Below, in pieces: positions 17,807-27,498 of a stretch of 64,000 nt of DNA. This DNA is from Alkalihalophilus pseudofirmus (GTDB lineage: Bacteria; Bacillota; Bacilli; Bacillales; Bacillaceae_D). The stretch spans positions 1,530,001-1,594,000 of the forward strand of contig NZ_CP117835.1 in assembly GCF_029094545.1 (NCBI RefSeq). The letters are read 5' to 3'. The notes beneath the pieces were generated by a model, which was given only the letters and a program-made list of their open reading frames with translations, searched no databases and had not been told where the DNA came from. Each line of letters opens with the position of its first letter. The first letter of the stretch is position 1. The position numbers were made by a program, and so were the translations under genes.

Positions 17807-18589
17807 ATGTGTTTAGTAGCGATCTCATATAAGCAAAATAAAGAGTTTCCATTGATAATGCTGGCAAACCGTGATGAATTTTATGACCGGCCGAGCAAAC
17901 GCGTACATTTTTGGGAAGATCATCCTGACATTTATGCAGGGAGAGATGTAGAGCGCGGGGGGACTTGGCTTGGCGTAACAAAGAGTGGACGATTTGCCTG
18001 CGTAACAAATATTAGAGAACCTCTAAATGAAACGGAGGACCATGAATTTATTTCTAGGGGAGAACTAGTAAGGGGATTTCTATCATCAACGACACCCGCT
18101 AAAGAATATGTTGAAAGCATTCGACAACAAAAAGATGATTTTCAAGGCTTTAATTTGATTGCAGGTACAATTGATGAAGTATATTACTACTCAAATCGCT
18201 TACATGCCCTACAAAAGCTTACTCCAGGAAACTATTATGTAAGCAACAGCACATTAAATGTCACCTGGCCAAAAATAGATACATTAAAAACAGCCGTTGA
18301 AACTGAAATTATGAATGAAACCGCTTATCCCGCTTTAATAGATAAGGGTCTTCACATTTTGCAATCAACAATGACCTACCCTGATCATGTGCTGCCTGAC
18401 ACAGGAGTAGGTCTAGAGTTAGAGCGATTACTCTCGCCTGTATTTATACAAAGCGAAACGTACGGGACAAGAGTATCGACCATCGTTCTATTTGATAAAG
18501 ACGGCAAACGCTTTATAGCTGAACAAGGTTATGGGGAGAATGGGGTTCAAGAAGAAAGAATTGAAAAAATTATACACAGAAACGCTTGA
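17807..18589 (+). CDS. NRDE (TANGO2-like) family protein
   Basis: 260 residues beginning MCLVAISYKQN, with the family signature LMLANRDEFYDRP-type (IMLANRDEFYDRPSK) and GGTWLGVTKSGRFACVTNIR. The N-terminal cysteine and the fold suggest an Ntn-type hydrolase relative; the cellular role is unknown. AAGGTGG precedes the ATG. It is monocistronic with a terminator. Confidence 0.88.
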   Translation: MCLVAISYKQNKEFPLIMLANRDEFYDRPSKRVHFWEDHPDIYAGRDVERGGTWLGVTKSGRFACVTNIREPLNETEDHEFISRGELVRGFLSSTTPAKEYVESIRQQKDDFQGFNLIAGTIDEVYYYSNRLHALQKLTPGNYYVSNSTLNVTWPKIDTLKTAVETEIMNETAYPALIDKGLHILQSTMTYPDHVLPDTGVGLELERLLSPVFIQSETYGTRVSTIVLFDKDGKRFIAEQGYGENGVQEERIEKIIHRNA

Positions 18590-18619
18590 AAACACGTCAC
18601 GACGTGTTTTCTTTTTTTG
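18588..18619 (+). terminator. terminator after NRDE gene
   Basis: GAAAACACGTC and GACGTGTTTTC stem, then a run of T. It overlaps the stop codon. Confidence 0.9.
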
Positions 18620-18767
18620 TAGAACGGGAAAAGGATTTTATACTTTTATAGTAAAGTGATAAGTAGTAAAGAACAATTGTATATTTATTCATTAAATGCA
18701 CTTTATATTCATTATAATCGGAAAAATATTTGAACATTTTTTGAAAAAGAATGAAAAAAACCTTTAA

Positions 18768-18781
18768 AGTAAGCGTTTTCA
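18768..18781 (+). promoter_or_regulatory. putative cre (CcpA) site upstream of gltA
   Basis: AGTAAGCGTTTTCA matches the usual cre consensus at 13 of 14 positions (first T replaced by A). Its centre lies about 66 bases before the predicted gltA transcription start, a position where CcpA can activate. No experimental support is visible here. Confidence 0.45.
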
Positions 18782-18805
18782 TCAAAAGATCTACCTATTT
18801 AAAAT

Positions 18806-18834
18806 TTGCCGAAATGTCAGAAAAATGATATGAT
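18806..18834 (+). promoter_or_regulatory. predicted SigA promoter of gltA with an overlapping CodY-like box
   Basis: TTGCCG and TATGAT are separated by 17 bases. The spacer contains AAATGTCAGAAAAAT (18812-18826), which matches the CodY consensus AATTTTCWGAAAATT at 12 of 15 positions. The start point would be near 18841, giving a leader of about 65 bases. Confidence 0.55.
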
Positions 18835-18906
18835 CCTGTATATTAGCTCGAATGGTTTATGGGGAGAGTTGATTGAATTTACTTTTTGGAGAAAGGTTGG
18901 GTGCTA

Positions 18907-21900
18907 ATGCAGAACGCTAGATATCCTAAAAAACAAGGCCTATATGATCCTCAATTTGAACGTGATAATTGCGGGATCGGCTTCTTAGCACATATGAAAG
19001 GTCAAAAATCTCATCAAGTTGTAGAAGATGCCCTTCATATTCTCAGAAATTTAGAGCATCGCGGTGGTCAAGGCGATGAGGTCAATACTGGAGACGGTGC
19101 AGGAATATTGCTTCAAATTCCACATCGCTTCTTTCAAAAAGTGTGTTTAGCTGAAGGGATGACTCTTCCTAATGAAGGGTACTACGGAGTTGGGATGTTG
19201 TTTTTGCCACAAGATGAACAATTACGTGAGCAGTGTGAAAGAAACGTTGAAGAAAAGGTTCAAGAAGAGGGATTAACGTTTCTAGGCTGGCGTACAGTTC
19301 CTGTTGATGACACCATGCTTGGCAATGCGGCAAAAACAGCCATGCCATATATTCGTCAATTATTTATAAAAAGAGAAGAAAATTGTACGGATAACCTTCA
19401 ATTTGAACGTAAACTATATGTAGTTAGAAAGCGCGCTGAAAAAGAACTTGCCAAGCAAATCCCAATTGATCAATCGTTCTATTTTGCAAGCCTTTCAAGT
19501 CGTACCATCGTTTATAAAGGAATGCTTACAACAGAGCAGGTAAATCAATTTTATTTAGATCTTTGTGATCATGATTTTGAAACCGCCATTGCTCTTGTTC
19601 ATTCTCGTTTCTCAACAAATACATTCCCAAGCTGGGAGCGTGCTCATCCTAACCGTTATATGATTCATAATGGGGAAATCAATACTTTAAAGGGTAATGT
19701 AAACTGGATGCATGCTAGAGAGGCTATGTTTGAGTCGGATGTATTTGGAGCGGACATTAATAAGATCCGTCCGATTGTCGACCAAAGCGGAAGTGATTCT
19801 TCCATGTTCGATAATACATTGGAGTTTTTATCGCTATCTGGAAGAAGAATGTCTCATGCTGCGATGATGATGATTCCTGAACCATGGCAGAATGATCCCC
19901 ATATGTCTCCTGAGAAGAAGGCGTTTTATCAATTCCACAGCACATTAATGGAGCCATGGGATGGACCTACTGCGATCTCGTTTACAGACGGTACGCAGAT
20001 TGGCGCATGTCTTGATCGTAACGGGCTTCGTCCTGCTCGTTATTATGTAACCAAAGATGATTATGTGTTAATGTCCTCTGAGGTCGGGGTGTTAGATATT
20101 GATCCAGAGAATGTATTGTACAAAGAGCGTCTTCACCCAGGTCAAATGCTCTTAGTCGATACAAAAGAAGGGCGCATTATTCCTGATGAAGAAATTAAAC
20201 ATGAAATTGCTGCTGAATTCCCATACAGCGATTGGGTGAGTGAAAATTACATCCAACTAGAGGATGTGTTGGAAACTTCTCATGTACAAGGTTCGCAATT
20301 TTCCAATTTATTAGAGCGTCAGCTTGCTTTTGGCTACACGTATGAAGAATTATCTAAAGTGATTTCTCCTATGGTAACAGAGGGTGTTGATCCAGTTGGT
20401 TCTATGGGATACGATTCGCCTCTCGCTGTATTATCGAAGAAATCACAGCTTTTATATAACTATTTTAAGCAGCTGTTCGCACAAGTTACGAATCCAGCTA
20501 TTGATGCAATCCGTGAAGAAATTGTGACTTCTTATGGTACGACCATAGGTGCAGAGCGTAACTTATTAAATCCAGAGCCAAAAAGCAGCAGACATATTCA
20601 TCTGCCGTATCCAATTTTAAATAATGAAGAACTTGCTAAGCTGCGTCATAACAAATTAGAAGGGTTCAAAGCTTGTACGCTGCCGATATTATTTAAAGCA
20701 GATCATGCGCCAAATCGCTTAGAAGAAGCGCTTAATGATTTATTTGCCCAAGCTGACCAAGCAATTGAAGATGGACACACCCTTCTTATATTAAGTGACC
20801 GCAATATGGACACCGAACATGCAGCTATACCAGCATTACTTGCTGTGTCTGGTTTGCATCATCATTTAATCCGTCAAGGAACTCGTACAAAGGTGAGTAT
20901 CTTGCTTGAATCTGGTGAACCACGTGAAGTTCATCATCATGCAGTGTTGCTTGGGTACGGGGCAGAAGCAATCAACCCATATCTTGTATTCGATTCGATT
21001 GATGAGCGTATTCAAGAAGGTCTGCTTGAAGGATATTCATATATTGAAGCTGTAAACCGTTATGTCTTGGCAGCAACTAAAGGGATCATGAAGGTCCTCT
21101 CAAAAATGGGGATTTCTACGATCCAAAGTTACCGAGGGGCGCAAATCTTTGAAGCTGTTGGGATTGATTCAAGCGTTATTGACCGCTATTTTACTTGGAC
21201 AACATCAAGAATTGGCGGGATTACACTTGAAGTGATCGCAAAAGAAGTTTTAATGAGACATGACCGTGCGTATTCCACTCAAGAAGGCGTCGATCGTACG
21301 CTGGATGCGGGTGATGATTTGCAATGGAGAAGAAATGGGGAGCCTCATCAATACAATCCTCATACAATTCATATGCTCCAGCATGCATGCCGTAACGGTA
21401 ACTATGATTTATTTAAAAAGTATTCTGCGGCCATTAATGAGCAGACAAAAGAGCAAACAACACTCCGTGGATTGCTTAAACTTAAAGCTGCGACTCCTAT
21501 TCCACTTGATGAAGTGGAGCCGGCAGAAGAGATTGTTAAACGTTTCAGAACGGGTGCTATGTCATTTGGATCGATCTCTAAAGAGGCACATGAAACACTT
21601 GCTATAGCGATGAACCGCATTGGTGCAAAAAGTAATACAGGTGAAGGCGGAGAAGATCCGAAGAGATTTACAGAAGATGAAAATGGCGATCTGAAAAGAA
21701 GTGCTATTAAGCAGGTGGCATCAGGCCGTTTTGGTGTAACGAGCCACTATTTAGTAAATGCTGATGAGATTCAAATCAAAGTTGCACAAGGAGCGAAACC
21801 TGGTGAAGGCGGCCAGCTTCCAGGAAACAAAGTGTACCCTTGGGTGGCAGAAGTACGTGGTTCAACTCCTGGGGTTGGATTAATTTCACCGCCGCCGCAT

Positions 21901-23499
21901 CATGATATTTATTCAATTGAAGATTTGGCTGAGTTAATTCATGATTTGAAAAATGCGAATCCTCAGGCAAAAATTAGTGTTAAGCTTGTAGCAGGTACTG
22001 GTGTTGGTACGATTGCTGCCGGTGTTGCTAAAGGGCGTGCTGATGGTATTGTCATCAGCGGGTATGACGGCGGTACGGGTGCTGCTGCAAGAACAAGTAT
22101 TAAACATACGGGTCTTCCTTGGGAGATTGGCTTGGCTGAAACTCATCAAACACTCGTATTAAATAATTTACGTGACCGTGTAACGCTTGAGACAGATGGG
22201 AAATTAATGACTGGTAAAGACGTCGTCGTTGCAGCACTTCTTGGTGCAGAGGAGTTTGCATTCTCTACGGCTCCGCTTGTTGTATTAGGCTGTATCGTCA
22301 TGCGCGTCTGCCACCTTGATACATGTCCAGTCGGAATTGCCACGCAAAATCCTGAGCTTAGAAAGAAATACATGGGAGAGCCGGAACACGTCGTTCACTT
22401 TATGAAATTTATCGCAGAAGAAATCCGTGAACTAATGGCAGAGCTTGGAGTTAAGAGGATTGATGAGCTGATCGGCCGTACGGATTTACTTGAAATGAAT
22501 GAAGAAGTGGATAACTGGAAAGCAAAACATATCGATCTAACTGGGCTGTTGTTCCAGCCTCGTTCAGGTGATCCATCACGTCATTATTGTACGAAAGCTC
22601 AAGATCATCAGTTAGAACTTTCGCTTGATGCTCGTGAATTGCTTAAAGCAAGTGAGCCTGCTTTATACGAGGGCAAGCCAGTACGCGGGTCTTACCCAAT
22701 TAAAAATGTGGATCGTGTTGTTGGTACGATTGTTGGTAGTGAGATCAGCAAACGTTACGGAGCTGAAGGCTTGCCGGAAGATACGATTCAATTTGACTTT
22801 ACTGGTTCAGCGGGTCAAAGTTTTGGAGCTTTTGTACCAAAAGGCATGACCTTGACGCTTGAAGGAGATGCCAATGATTATATTGGGAAAGGACTCTCAG
22901 GCGGAAAACTTGTTGTGTATCCTCCAAAGGTAGCTTCTTATAAAGCAGAAGAAAATATAATTGTTGGTAATACGGCCTTTTACGGAGCGACATCTGGTGA
23001 GGCGTTCATTCGTGGAATTGCGGGAGAACGATTTGCTGTACGTAACTCTGGTGTAAATGTAGTTGTTGAAGGTGTAGGTGACCATGGACTTGAATATATG
23101 ACCGGCGGTATGGTCATCAACCTAGGTACAGTTGGTAAAAACTTTGCTGCTGGTATGTCTGGAGGAGTCGCTTTTGTTCTTGATGAAGAAGGTACGTTCC
23201 CAACAAACTGCAACCTAGAAATGGTCCATCTTGAGACTCTTGCTTCTGTAGAAGATGTGGTACTCGTTAAATCGATGCTTGAGAAACATCTAGCTTATAC
23301 AGGCAGTACACAAGCTGAGAAAGTTTTAGCCAATTGGGATCAATATGCGGCAAACTTTGTAAAAGTTATACCAAAAGATTATAAACGAATGCTTGAAGCA
23401 ATAGAGCGGGTGAAGCAAGAAGGATTGTCACACCGCGATGCGATTATGGTTGCATTCGATGAGAACAAACGTGATAAATCAAGAGTAAGTGGAAAATAA
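18907..23499 (+). CDS. gltA: glutamate synthase (NADPH) large subunit
   Basis: Transfers the glutamine amide to 2-oxoglutarate, giving glutamate. 1530 residues: an N-terminal class II glutaminase whose nucleophile C22 (RDNCGIGFL) becomes residue 1 after propeptide removal; a central domain; the FMN-binding synthase domain with [14 protein letters not shown] and the iron-sulfur cysteines in [17 protein letters not shown]; and a C-terminal GXGXG beta-helix. ATG 18907 gives the expected short propeptide; the upstream TTG 18886 adds only seven residues. It pairs with gltB downstream. Confidence 0.97.
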   Translation: MQNARYPKKQGLYDPQFERDNCGIGFLAHMKGQKSHQVVEDALHILRNLEHRGGQGDEVNTGDGAGILLQIPHRFFQKVCLAEGMTLPNEGYYGVGMLFLPQDEQLREQCERNVEEKVQEEGLTFLGWRTVPVDDTMLGNAAKTAMPYIRQLFIKREENCTDNLQFERKLYVVRKRAEKELAKQIPIDQSFYFASLSSRTIVYKGMLTTEQVNQFYLDLCDHDFETAIALVHSRFSTNTFPSWERAHPNRYMIHNGEINTLKGNVNWMHAREAMFESDVFGADINKIRPIVDQSGSDSSMFDNTLEFLSLSGRRMSHAAMMMIPEPWQNDPHMSPEKKAFYQFHSTLMEPWDGPTAISFTDGTQIGACLDRNGLRPARYYVTKDDYVLMSSEVGVLDIDPENVLYKERLHPGQMLLVDTKEGRIIPDEEIKHEIAAEFPYSDWVSENYIQLEDVLETSHVQGSQFSNLLERQLAFGYTYEELSKVISPMVTEGVDPVGSMGYDSPLAVLSKKSQLLYNYFKQLFAQVTNPAIDAIREEIVTSYGTTIGAERNLLNPEPKSSRHIHLPYPILNNEELAKLRHNKLEGFKACTLPILFKADHAPNRLEEALNDLFAQADQAIEDGHTLLILSDRNMDTEHAAIPALLAVSGLHHHLIRQGTRTKVSILLESGEPREVHHHAVLLGYGAEAINPYLVFDSIDERIQEGLLEGYSYIEAVNRYVLAATKGIMKVLSKMGISTIQSYRGAQIFEAVGIDSSVIDRYFTWTTSRIGGITLEVIAKEVLMRHDRAYSTQEGVDRTLDAGDDLQWRRNGEPHQYNPHTIHMLQHACRNGNYDLFKKYSAAINEQTKEQTTLRGLLKLKAATPIPLDEVEPAEEIVKRFRTGAMSFGSISKEAHETLAIAMNRIGAKSNTGEGGEDPKRFTEDENGDLKRSAIKQVASGRFGVTSHYLVNADEIQIKVAQGAKPGEGGQLPGNKVYPWVAEVRGSTPGVGLISPPPHHDIYSIEDLAELIHDLKNANPQAKISVKLVAGTGVGTIAAGVAKGRADGIVISGYDGGTGAAARTSIKHTGLPWEIGLAETHQTLVLNNLRDRVTLETDGKLMTGKDVVVAALLGAEEFAFSTAPLVVLGCIVMRVCHLDTCPVGIATQNPELRKKYMGEPEHVVHFMKFIAEEIRELMAELGVKRIDELIGRTDLLEMNEEVDNWKAKHIDLTGLLFQPRSGDPSRHYCTKAQDHQLELSLDARELLKASEPALYEGKPVRGSYPIKNVDRVVGTIVGSEISKRYGAEGLPEDTIQFDFTGSAGQSFGAFVPKGMTLTLEGDANDYIGKGLSGGKLVVYPPKVASYKAEENIIVGNTAFYGATSGEAFIRGIAGERFAVRNSGVNVVVEGVGDHGLEYMTGGMVINLGTVGKNFAAGMSGGVAFVLDEEGTFPTNCNLEMVHLETLASVEDVVLVKSMLEKHLAYTGSTQAEKVLANWDQYAANFVKVIPKDYKRMLEAIERVKQEGLSHRDAIMVAFDENKRDKSRVSGK

Positions 23500-23529
23500 G
23501 CAATTCCAAAATTGAAAGGTAGCGAAAGA

Positions 23530-23560
23530 ATAGAGCGTTAGACAACGCTCTATTTCCTCC
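23530..23560 (+). other. hairpin between gltA and gltB
   Basis: ATAGAGCGT and ACGCTCTAT form a stem followed by TTTCCTCC. It may be a partial terminator or a stabilising structure that sets the large to small subunit ratio. Confidence 0.5.
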
Positions 23561-23640
23561 TATCCTTTCATTAAACTGAAATGTAATAGATGGTGAGATG
23601 ATTTATAAATAGACATTGAGCGTAGTTTGGAGTGATTTTT

Positions 23641-25128
23641 ATGGGGAAGCCAACAGGTTTTATTGAGTATAAGAGAGAGAATCCAGTAAAAAAAGATCCT
23701 TTTGAACGAACAAAGAACTGGCAGGAATTTCAACTGCTTATGCCCGAAGCTAAATTAAGACAGCAAGGTGCACGCTGTATGGACTGTGGAGTGCCTTTTT
23801 GTCAGGCTGGCACCTCTGTTCCTGGTTCAGCTGATATCGGCTGTCCGGTTTATAATTTAATTCCTGAATGGAATGACTTAGTTTATCGCGGTAAATGGCG
23901 TGAAGCGCTGGATCGCCTGCATAAAACGAATAACTTTCCTGAGTTCACTGGACGAGTGTGTCCTGCTCCGTGTGAAGGCTCTTGTACAGTAGCAATCTCT
24001 GATGACCCTGTAACAATTAAGAGCATAGAATACCATATTGTTGAACGAGGCTTCCAAGAAGGCTGGATCACAGCGAACCCTCCAAAAACAAGAACAGGTA
24101 AAAAAGTGGCTGTTGTAGGTTCTGGGCCTGCTGGTTTAGCGGCTGCTGCTCAGTTAAATAAAGCAGGGCACTTGGTTACAGTATTTGAGAGAGAAGACCG
24201 CATTGGCGGACTTTTGACATATGGAATTCCAGATGTGAAACTTGCATACCAAATTGTAGACCGACGCGTGAGAATTCTTGAAGAAGAAGGAATTGAGTTT
24301 AAGCCTAACACAACGGTTGGTCAAGATATCACATCAGAACAGCTTGAGAGTGAGTTTGACGCGGTAATTTTATGTACTGGAGCTACGAAACCGCGTGAGG
24401 TAGAAGTAGAAGGCCGTGATCTAAAAGGTATTCATTATGCTATGGACTTTTTAACGGCTAATACAAAAAGCTTATTAAACTCTGATCATAAAGACGGAGA
24501 ATTTATTTCTGCAAAAGATCAGCATGTGATTGTTATTGGCGGCGGTGATACGGGCGCAGACTGTATTACAACATCAGTCAGACATGGTGCAGCATCCATT
24601 ACACAGTTTGATATTAACCGTCAAAAGGGTGCAGATCGTACAGCTGATAATCCTTGGCCGCTGTTTCCATATGTGCATCAAATTGAGGACGGGCATAAGG
24701 AAGCATTTGCCGTTTACGGGGAAGACCCGCGTGCTTATCAGCTTATGACCACAAAATTTGTTGGTGATGAAGAAGGAAATGTACGTGAACTTCATACGAT
24801 TGCCGTGGAAACGACGATTGGTGAAGACGGGGTGAAAGTGCGTACACCGATTGAAGGTTCTGAGAAGGTTTGGAAGGCAGATTTAGTTTTATTAGCTGTC
24901 GGATTTACAGGACCTGAACAAGAGCTCATTGATCAAATGAAACTTGAAACAACTAAAAGGCAGACTTTAAAAGCTGATTACGGAAAATACGCGACGAATA
25001 AAGAGGGCGTATTTGCAGCTGGAGATAATCGCCGAGGTCAAAGTCTTGTTGTATGGGCGATTCATGAAGGCCGTGAAGCTGCAAGAGAGTGTGATCGTTT
25101 CTTAATGGGAAGCTCGAACTTGCCATAA
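23641..25128 (+). CDS. gltB: glutamate synthase (NADPH) small subunit
   Basis: 495 residues. It feeds electrons from NADPH to the large subunit. N-terminal cysteine groups (ARCMDCGVPFCQ, GCPVYNLIPEWN, GRVCPAPCEGSCTVA) bind two [4Fe-4S] clusters. The FAD site is VVGSGPAGLAAAAQL and the NADPH site VIGGGDTGADC. A C-terminal FAD motif ends in GVFAAGDNRRGQSLVVWAIHEGR. ATG 23641 follows GGAG; an earlier in-frame start at 23632 is less likely. The gap from gltA is 141 bases. Confidence 0.96.
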   Translation: MGKPTGFIEYKRENPVKKDPFERTKNWQEFQLLMPEAKLRQQGARCMDCGVPFCQAGTSVPGSADIGCPVYNLIPEWNDLVYRGKWREALDRLHKTNNFPEFTGRVCPAPCEGSCTVAISDDPVTIKSIEYHIVERGFQEGWITANPPKTRTGKKVAVVGSGPAGLAAAAQLNKAGHLVTVFEREDRIGGLLTYGIPDVKLAYQIVDRRVRILEEEGIEFKPNTTVGQDITSEQLESEFDAVILCTGATKPREVEVEGRDLKGIHYAMDFLTANTKSLLNSDHKDGEFISAKDQHVIVIGGGDTGADCITTSVRHGAASITQFDINRQKGADRTADNPWPLFPYVHQIEDGHKEAFAVYGEDPRAYQLMTTKFVGDEEGNVRELHTIAVETTIGEDGVKVRTPIEGSEKVWKADLVLLAVGFTGPEQELIDQMKLETTKRQTLKADYGKYATNKEGVFAAGDNRRGQSLVVWAIHEGREAARECDRFLMGSSNLP

Positions 25129-25146
25129 GAGTGAATCGTTAAGGAT

Positions 25147-25190
25147 ATGTGTCAGGGCGGCCTTTAAGGTCTCCCATAATGACACATATT
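25147..25190 (+). terminator. terminator after gltB
   Basis: TATGTGTCA and TGACACATA arms with an inner stem, followed by TTTTTTA. Confidence 0.8.
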
Positions 25191-25292
25191 TTTTATGGAA
25201 AATATCGTAGCGTTTTCATAGGTTTCATGAGAAAATAAAGTAGAGTGAAAATTATAATTATAAAATGAAAACTATGAAAGGGCGTGTGTACG

Positions 25293-25943
25293 ATGATGCC
25301 ATGGATGAAAAGGGGTCTCGTTATCTCATCTGCCCTCCTGACCTTAGGTATATTTGTTCCACCAAATGAATATATCAAAGAAGTGCAAGCACAAGCACCC
25401 GCAAAGTCTATAGGAGAGAGTAGTGAGAAACCACTCGTTTATAAAGTTAATGAGACAAGCTATGAGCTGTATCATGACGTCTTACCTTTAAGTACCGATC
25501 ATTATATTCACAGAGATTCCTCCTCACAAGAAGTATTTACTGAATATGTTATGAATTATATGTACGATCAAAGCATGATGAAGTTTGGTTCTGCGATAGC
25601 AGGTAAGATCGAAGAACCATTTAAGCAAGAAATCCTTCCAAAATTAAAAGATATTCTGATTGATACAACAAGCGATTTAACAAAAGAAGAGTGGGAACAA
25701 GTCACTCTCTCTAAACATCCTGCAGCAGGGCTCGGAGAGAAAATTGTCCATTTGTATAATCAAGAGAGCGGAGAAGATCTGCTTCGTTTTCATGTAAGAC
25801 GAGATCACCCGCCTAAACAAGGTTACTTATTTAATTTTCATTACCATACCTACCTAGATCAATTTGAGAAACACCATGACCTAGGTAGCATTTATTGGGG
25901 AAAGGACAGTCCGCCTCAATGGATGTCTGTAAACCGTGTCTAA
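25293..25943 (+). CDS. ypjP: YpjP-like secreted protein
   Basis: 216 residues with an N-terminal hydrophobic segment (RGLVISSALLTLGIFVPP) that looks like a signal peptide or anchor. The rest carries YpjP-type sequence (EVFTEYVMNYMYDQSMMKFG, EEWEQVTLSKHPAAGLGEKI, LLRFHVRRDHPPKQGYLFNFHYH). The family has no known function. ATG 25293 fits GAAAGGG about 10 bases upstream. Confidence 0.75.
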   Translation: MMPWMKRGLVISSALLTLGIFVPPNEYIKEVQAQAPAKSIGESSEKPLVYKVNETSYELYHDVLPLSTDHYIHRDSSSQEVFTEYVMNYMYDQSMMKFGSAIAGKIEEPFKQEILPKLKDILIDTTSDLTKEEWEQVTLSKHPAAGLGEKIVHLYNQESGEDLLRFHVRRDHPPKQGYLFNFHYHTYLDQFEKHHDLGSIYWGKDSPPQWMSVNRV

Positions 25944-25966
25944 TTAGATGCGGTTTTTTTGTATTT
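25937..25966 (+). terminator. terminator after ypjP
   Basis: AACCG and CGGTT arms with TGTC/GATG pairing and a T-run; it overlaps the stop codon. Confidence 0.7.
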
Positions 25967-26095
25967 TATGTGACGACCCACTGACATCTATCCAAGTTAA
26001 TGATAATATAGACCTATGAATATATAAGTGCATTCTGATGTCTTAACTAATATTGTTGATAAAGAATGAGTATAAAGATAGAAAAGAGTGGTGTT

Positions 26096-26491
26096 ATGAG
26101 CAAGCAGATCGTAATGGTTGTCATGTCCGCTGTTATGTTTATAACAGTCTGGGCAATCGTTATTTTTCAATTTAATGCAAAAACGAGTGAACCCATTGAA
26201 TTAAAAGAACCGTTAGACCTCGCGGTGATGGATAGTGAAACCACTTCTGATCGAGTGATTCCGCTGCCTGATTCTATTACAGATGAAAGTCATTCCTTGG
26301 TCGAAGAAAGTATTGATCCATCATTAGAAGTGATAGAAGAAGGGTCATCAGAAGAATTTGTTCAAGAAAATCAGGGGTTAGTAACTGAGTCTGGTGTGCT
26401 GATCGATTTAAGATTATATGATTTCAGTGATATATCTACTGCTGATGGCATACCTATTGAAGGTATTTTATCAAAATTAAACTTAGAATAA
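26096..26491 (+). CDS. hypothetical membrane-anchored protein, 131 aa
   Basis: No family recognised. One N-terminal membrane helix (IVMVVMSAVMFITVWAIVIFQF) is followed by a very acidic outer or cytoplasmic tail rich in Glu, Asp and Ser. The tail ends in a more structured segment (LIDLRLYDFSDISTADGIPIEGI). ATG 26096 follows a modest GAGTGGTG site. It is the first of three small membrane proteins before kapB. Confidence 0.6.
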   Translation: MSKQIVMVVMSAVMFITVWAIVIFQFNAKTSEPIELKEPLDLAVMDSETTSDRVIPLPDSITDESHSLVEESIDPSLEVIEEGSSEEFVQENQGLVTESGVLIDLRLYDFSDISTADGIPIEGILSKLNLE

Positions 26492-26647
26492 CGGTCGATT
26501 AACATAGGAAATTTGTTTAAAAAGCTCTGTTTTACATGAATTCATTAGATTTTCAAGAATTCCCTCTCATCTTTTACATAGTTTTGGTACGATAGTATGG
26601 TAGCCAACGTGTGAAACTTGGGGGGATTTTTTTATGGAAGTGATTTT

Positions 26648-26899
26648 ATGGAAATGAAGAAAGAAACAAAATCTAGTCCGCTATGGCTTAAATGGGCGCT
26701 CAGAGTGGTGCTAGGATATGCCGCTTTGCTTGCTCTTATTTTAGCGATAACGATTATCGTAATCCTTGTAACGTTTACATTAATTGTTATTGACGGGGTA
26801 ACGGAATCGAGCCGATTAGGTCAATTCTCTGAACAATATTTAGTCCCAGTATCAGAGTTCATGTGGAATCTCTTTACATGGTTAGTTCCTGGGCTTTAG
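26648..26899 (+). CDS. hypothetical small membrane protein, about 83 aa
   Basis: No family recognised. A basic start (MEMKKETKSSPLWLKW) is followed by one long membrane helix (VVLGYAALLALILAITIIVILVTF) and an amphipathic C-terminus. The strong GGGGGG site at 26620-26625 is best placed for ATG 26634, which opens a seven-codon frame whose TGA overlaps the in-frame ATG 26654 (ATGA). The gene may therefore be translated by coupling to a mini-leader. Confidence 0.6.
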   Translation: MEMKKETKSSPLWLKWALRVVLGYAALLALILAITIIVILVTFTLIVIDGVTESSRLGQFSEQYLVPVSEFMWNLFTWLVPGL

Positions 26900-26910
26900 G
26901 TGGTGATATA

Positions 26911-27096
26911 ATGGAAGAAGGCCTGATCTTAGTCCTTTTTGCCATGCTGTTTTTTCTTTTAACTGGTGTTTTCGGCGGGATTGGTATTTATCAAGCTCTT
27001 CATAATCAAAAGAAAAAAGCAACGTGGTTTTTAATTATTGGATTTATTTGTATTATTACGTTTATTATTTTTACCTTTTTAGGAGCCATGCATTAA
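26911..27096 (+). CDS. hypothetical 61-aa two-helix membrane protein
   Basis: Two membrane helices (LILVLFAMLFFLLTGVFGGIGIY and WFLIIGFICIITFIIFTFLGAM) are joined by a basic loop (HNQKKKAT). AGGTGGTGATA precedes the ATG. It starts 11 bases after the previous small membrane gene and ends 17 bases before kapB, so all appear to be one transcript. Function unknown. Confidence 0.65.
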   Translation: MEEGLILVLFAMLFFLLTGVFGGIGIYQALHNQKKKATWFLIIGFICIITFIIFTFLGAMH

Positions 27097-27113
27097 GCAG
27101 GAGGTGAGTTCTG

Positions 27114-27482
27114 TTGTCTATTGTTCAAGCAAAGTATAAAACAGGTGTTTATATTGGAGAAGTAGTAGAGATGCGAGAATCAGAACAAAGAGGGCTTATT
27201 AAAGTGCTGGCTGTTTTGAAGCACCCTACTCAAGGCGATCTGCACAATCCTAAACAGACAGAAGGAGTCTTCTTTCATCAACGTAAGGCTTTAGCCGAGT
27301 TTGAGAAGACATGGGTGCCGCTAGCAACAATTAAACCATATGAAGGGAATGTCCCTTCATATTCAGATTCTCTTCGCAGTGCGCTAGAGGAGAAGATCGA
27401 TGAACTTACGCATAAACAGTCAGAGTTTAGTAATCAATCTTTAAAACATCTTCAAGAACTAAAAGACGAGTATGGGTTATAA
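27114..27482 (+). CDS. kapB: kinase-associated protein KapB
   Basis: 122 residues with the KapB-type beta-barrel sequence (AKYKTGVYIGEVVEM, VLAVLKHPTQGDLHNPKQ, VFFHQRKALAEFEKTWVPL) and a C-terminal helix. In B. subtilis KapB supports KinB-driven phosphorylation of Spo0F during sporulation. No lipobox is present, so this copy should be cytoplasmic. The start is TTG 27114, supported by AGGAGGTGA 7 bases away. The stop lies within a terminator. Confidence 0.88.
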   Translation: MSIVQAKYKTGVYIGEVVEMRESEQRGLIKVLAVLKHPTQGDLHNPKQTEGVFFHQRKALAEFEKTWVPLATIKPYEGNVPSYSDSLRSALEEKIDELTHKQSEFSNQSLKHLQELKDEYGL

Positions 27483-27498
27483 TACTCGTCTTTTATTG
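27461..27498. terminator. bidirectional terminator between kapB and pucR-like gene
   Basis: AAAAGACGAGTAT and ATACTCGTCTTTT form a 13-bp stem that spans both gene ends. Confidence 0.85.

Noticed and set aside
18597-18785. 62-codon minus-strand frame upstream of gltA
   Set aside because: It covers the NRDE terminator and the gltA regulatory region; composition is that of AT-rich non-coding DNA.
27114-27482. KapB as a lipoprotein, as the family name suggests
   Set aside because: No signal peptide or lipobox cysteine is present at the start, which is well fixed by the ribosome site.
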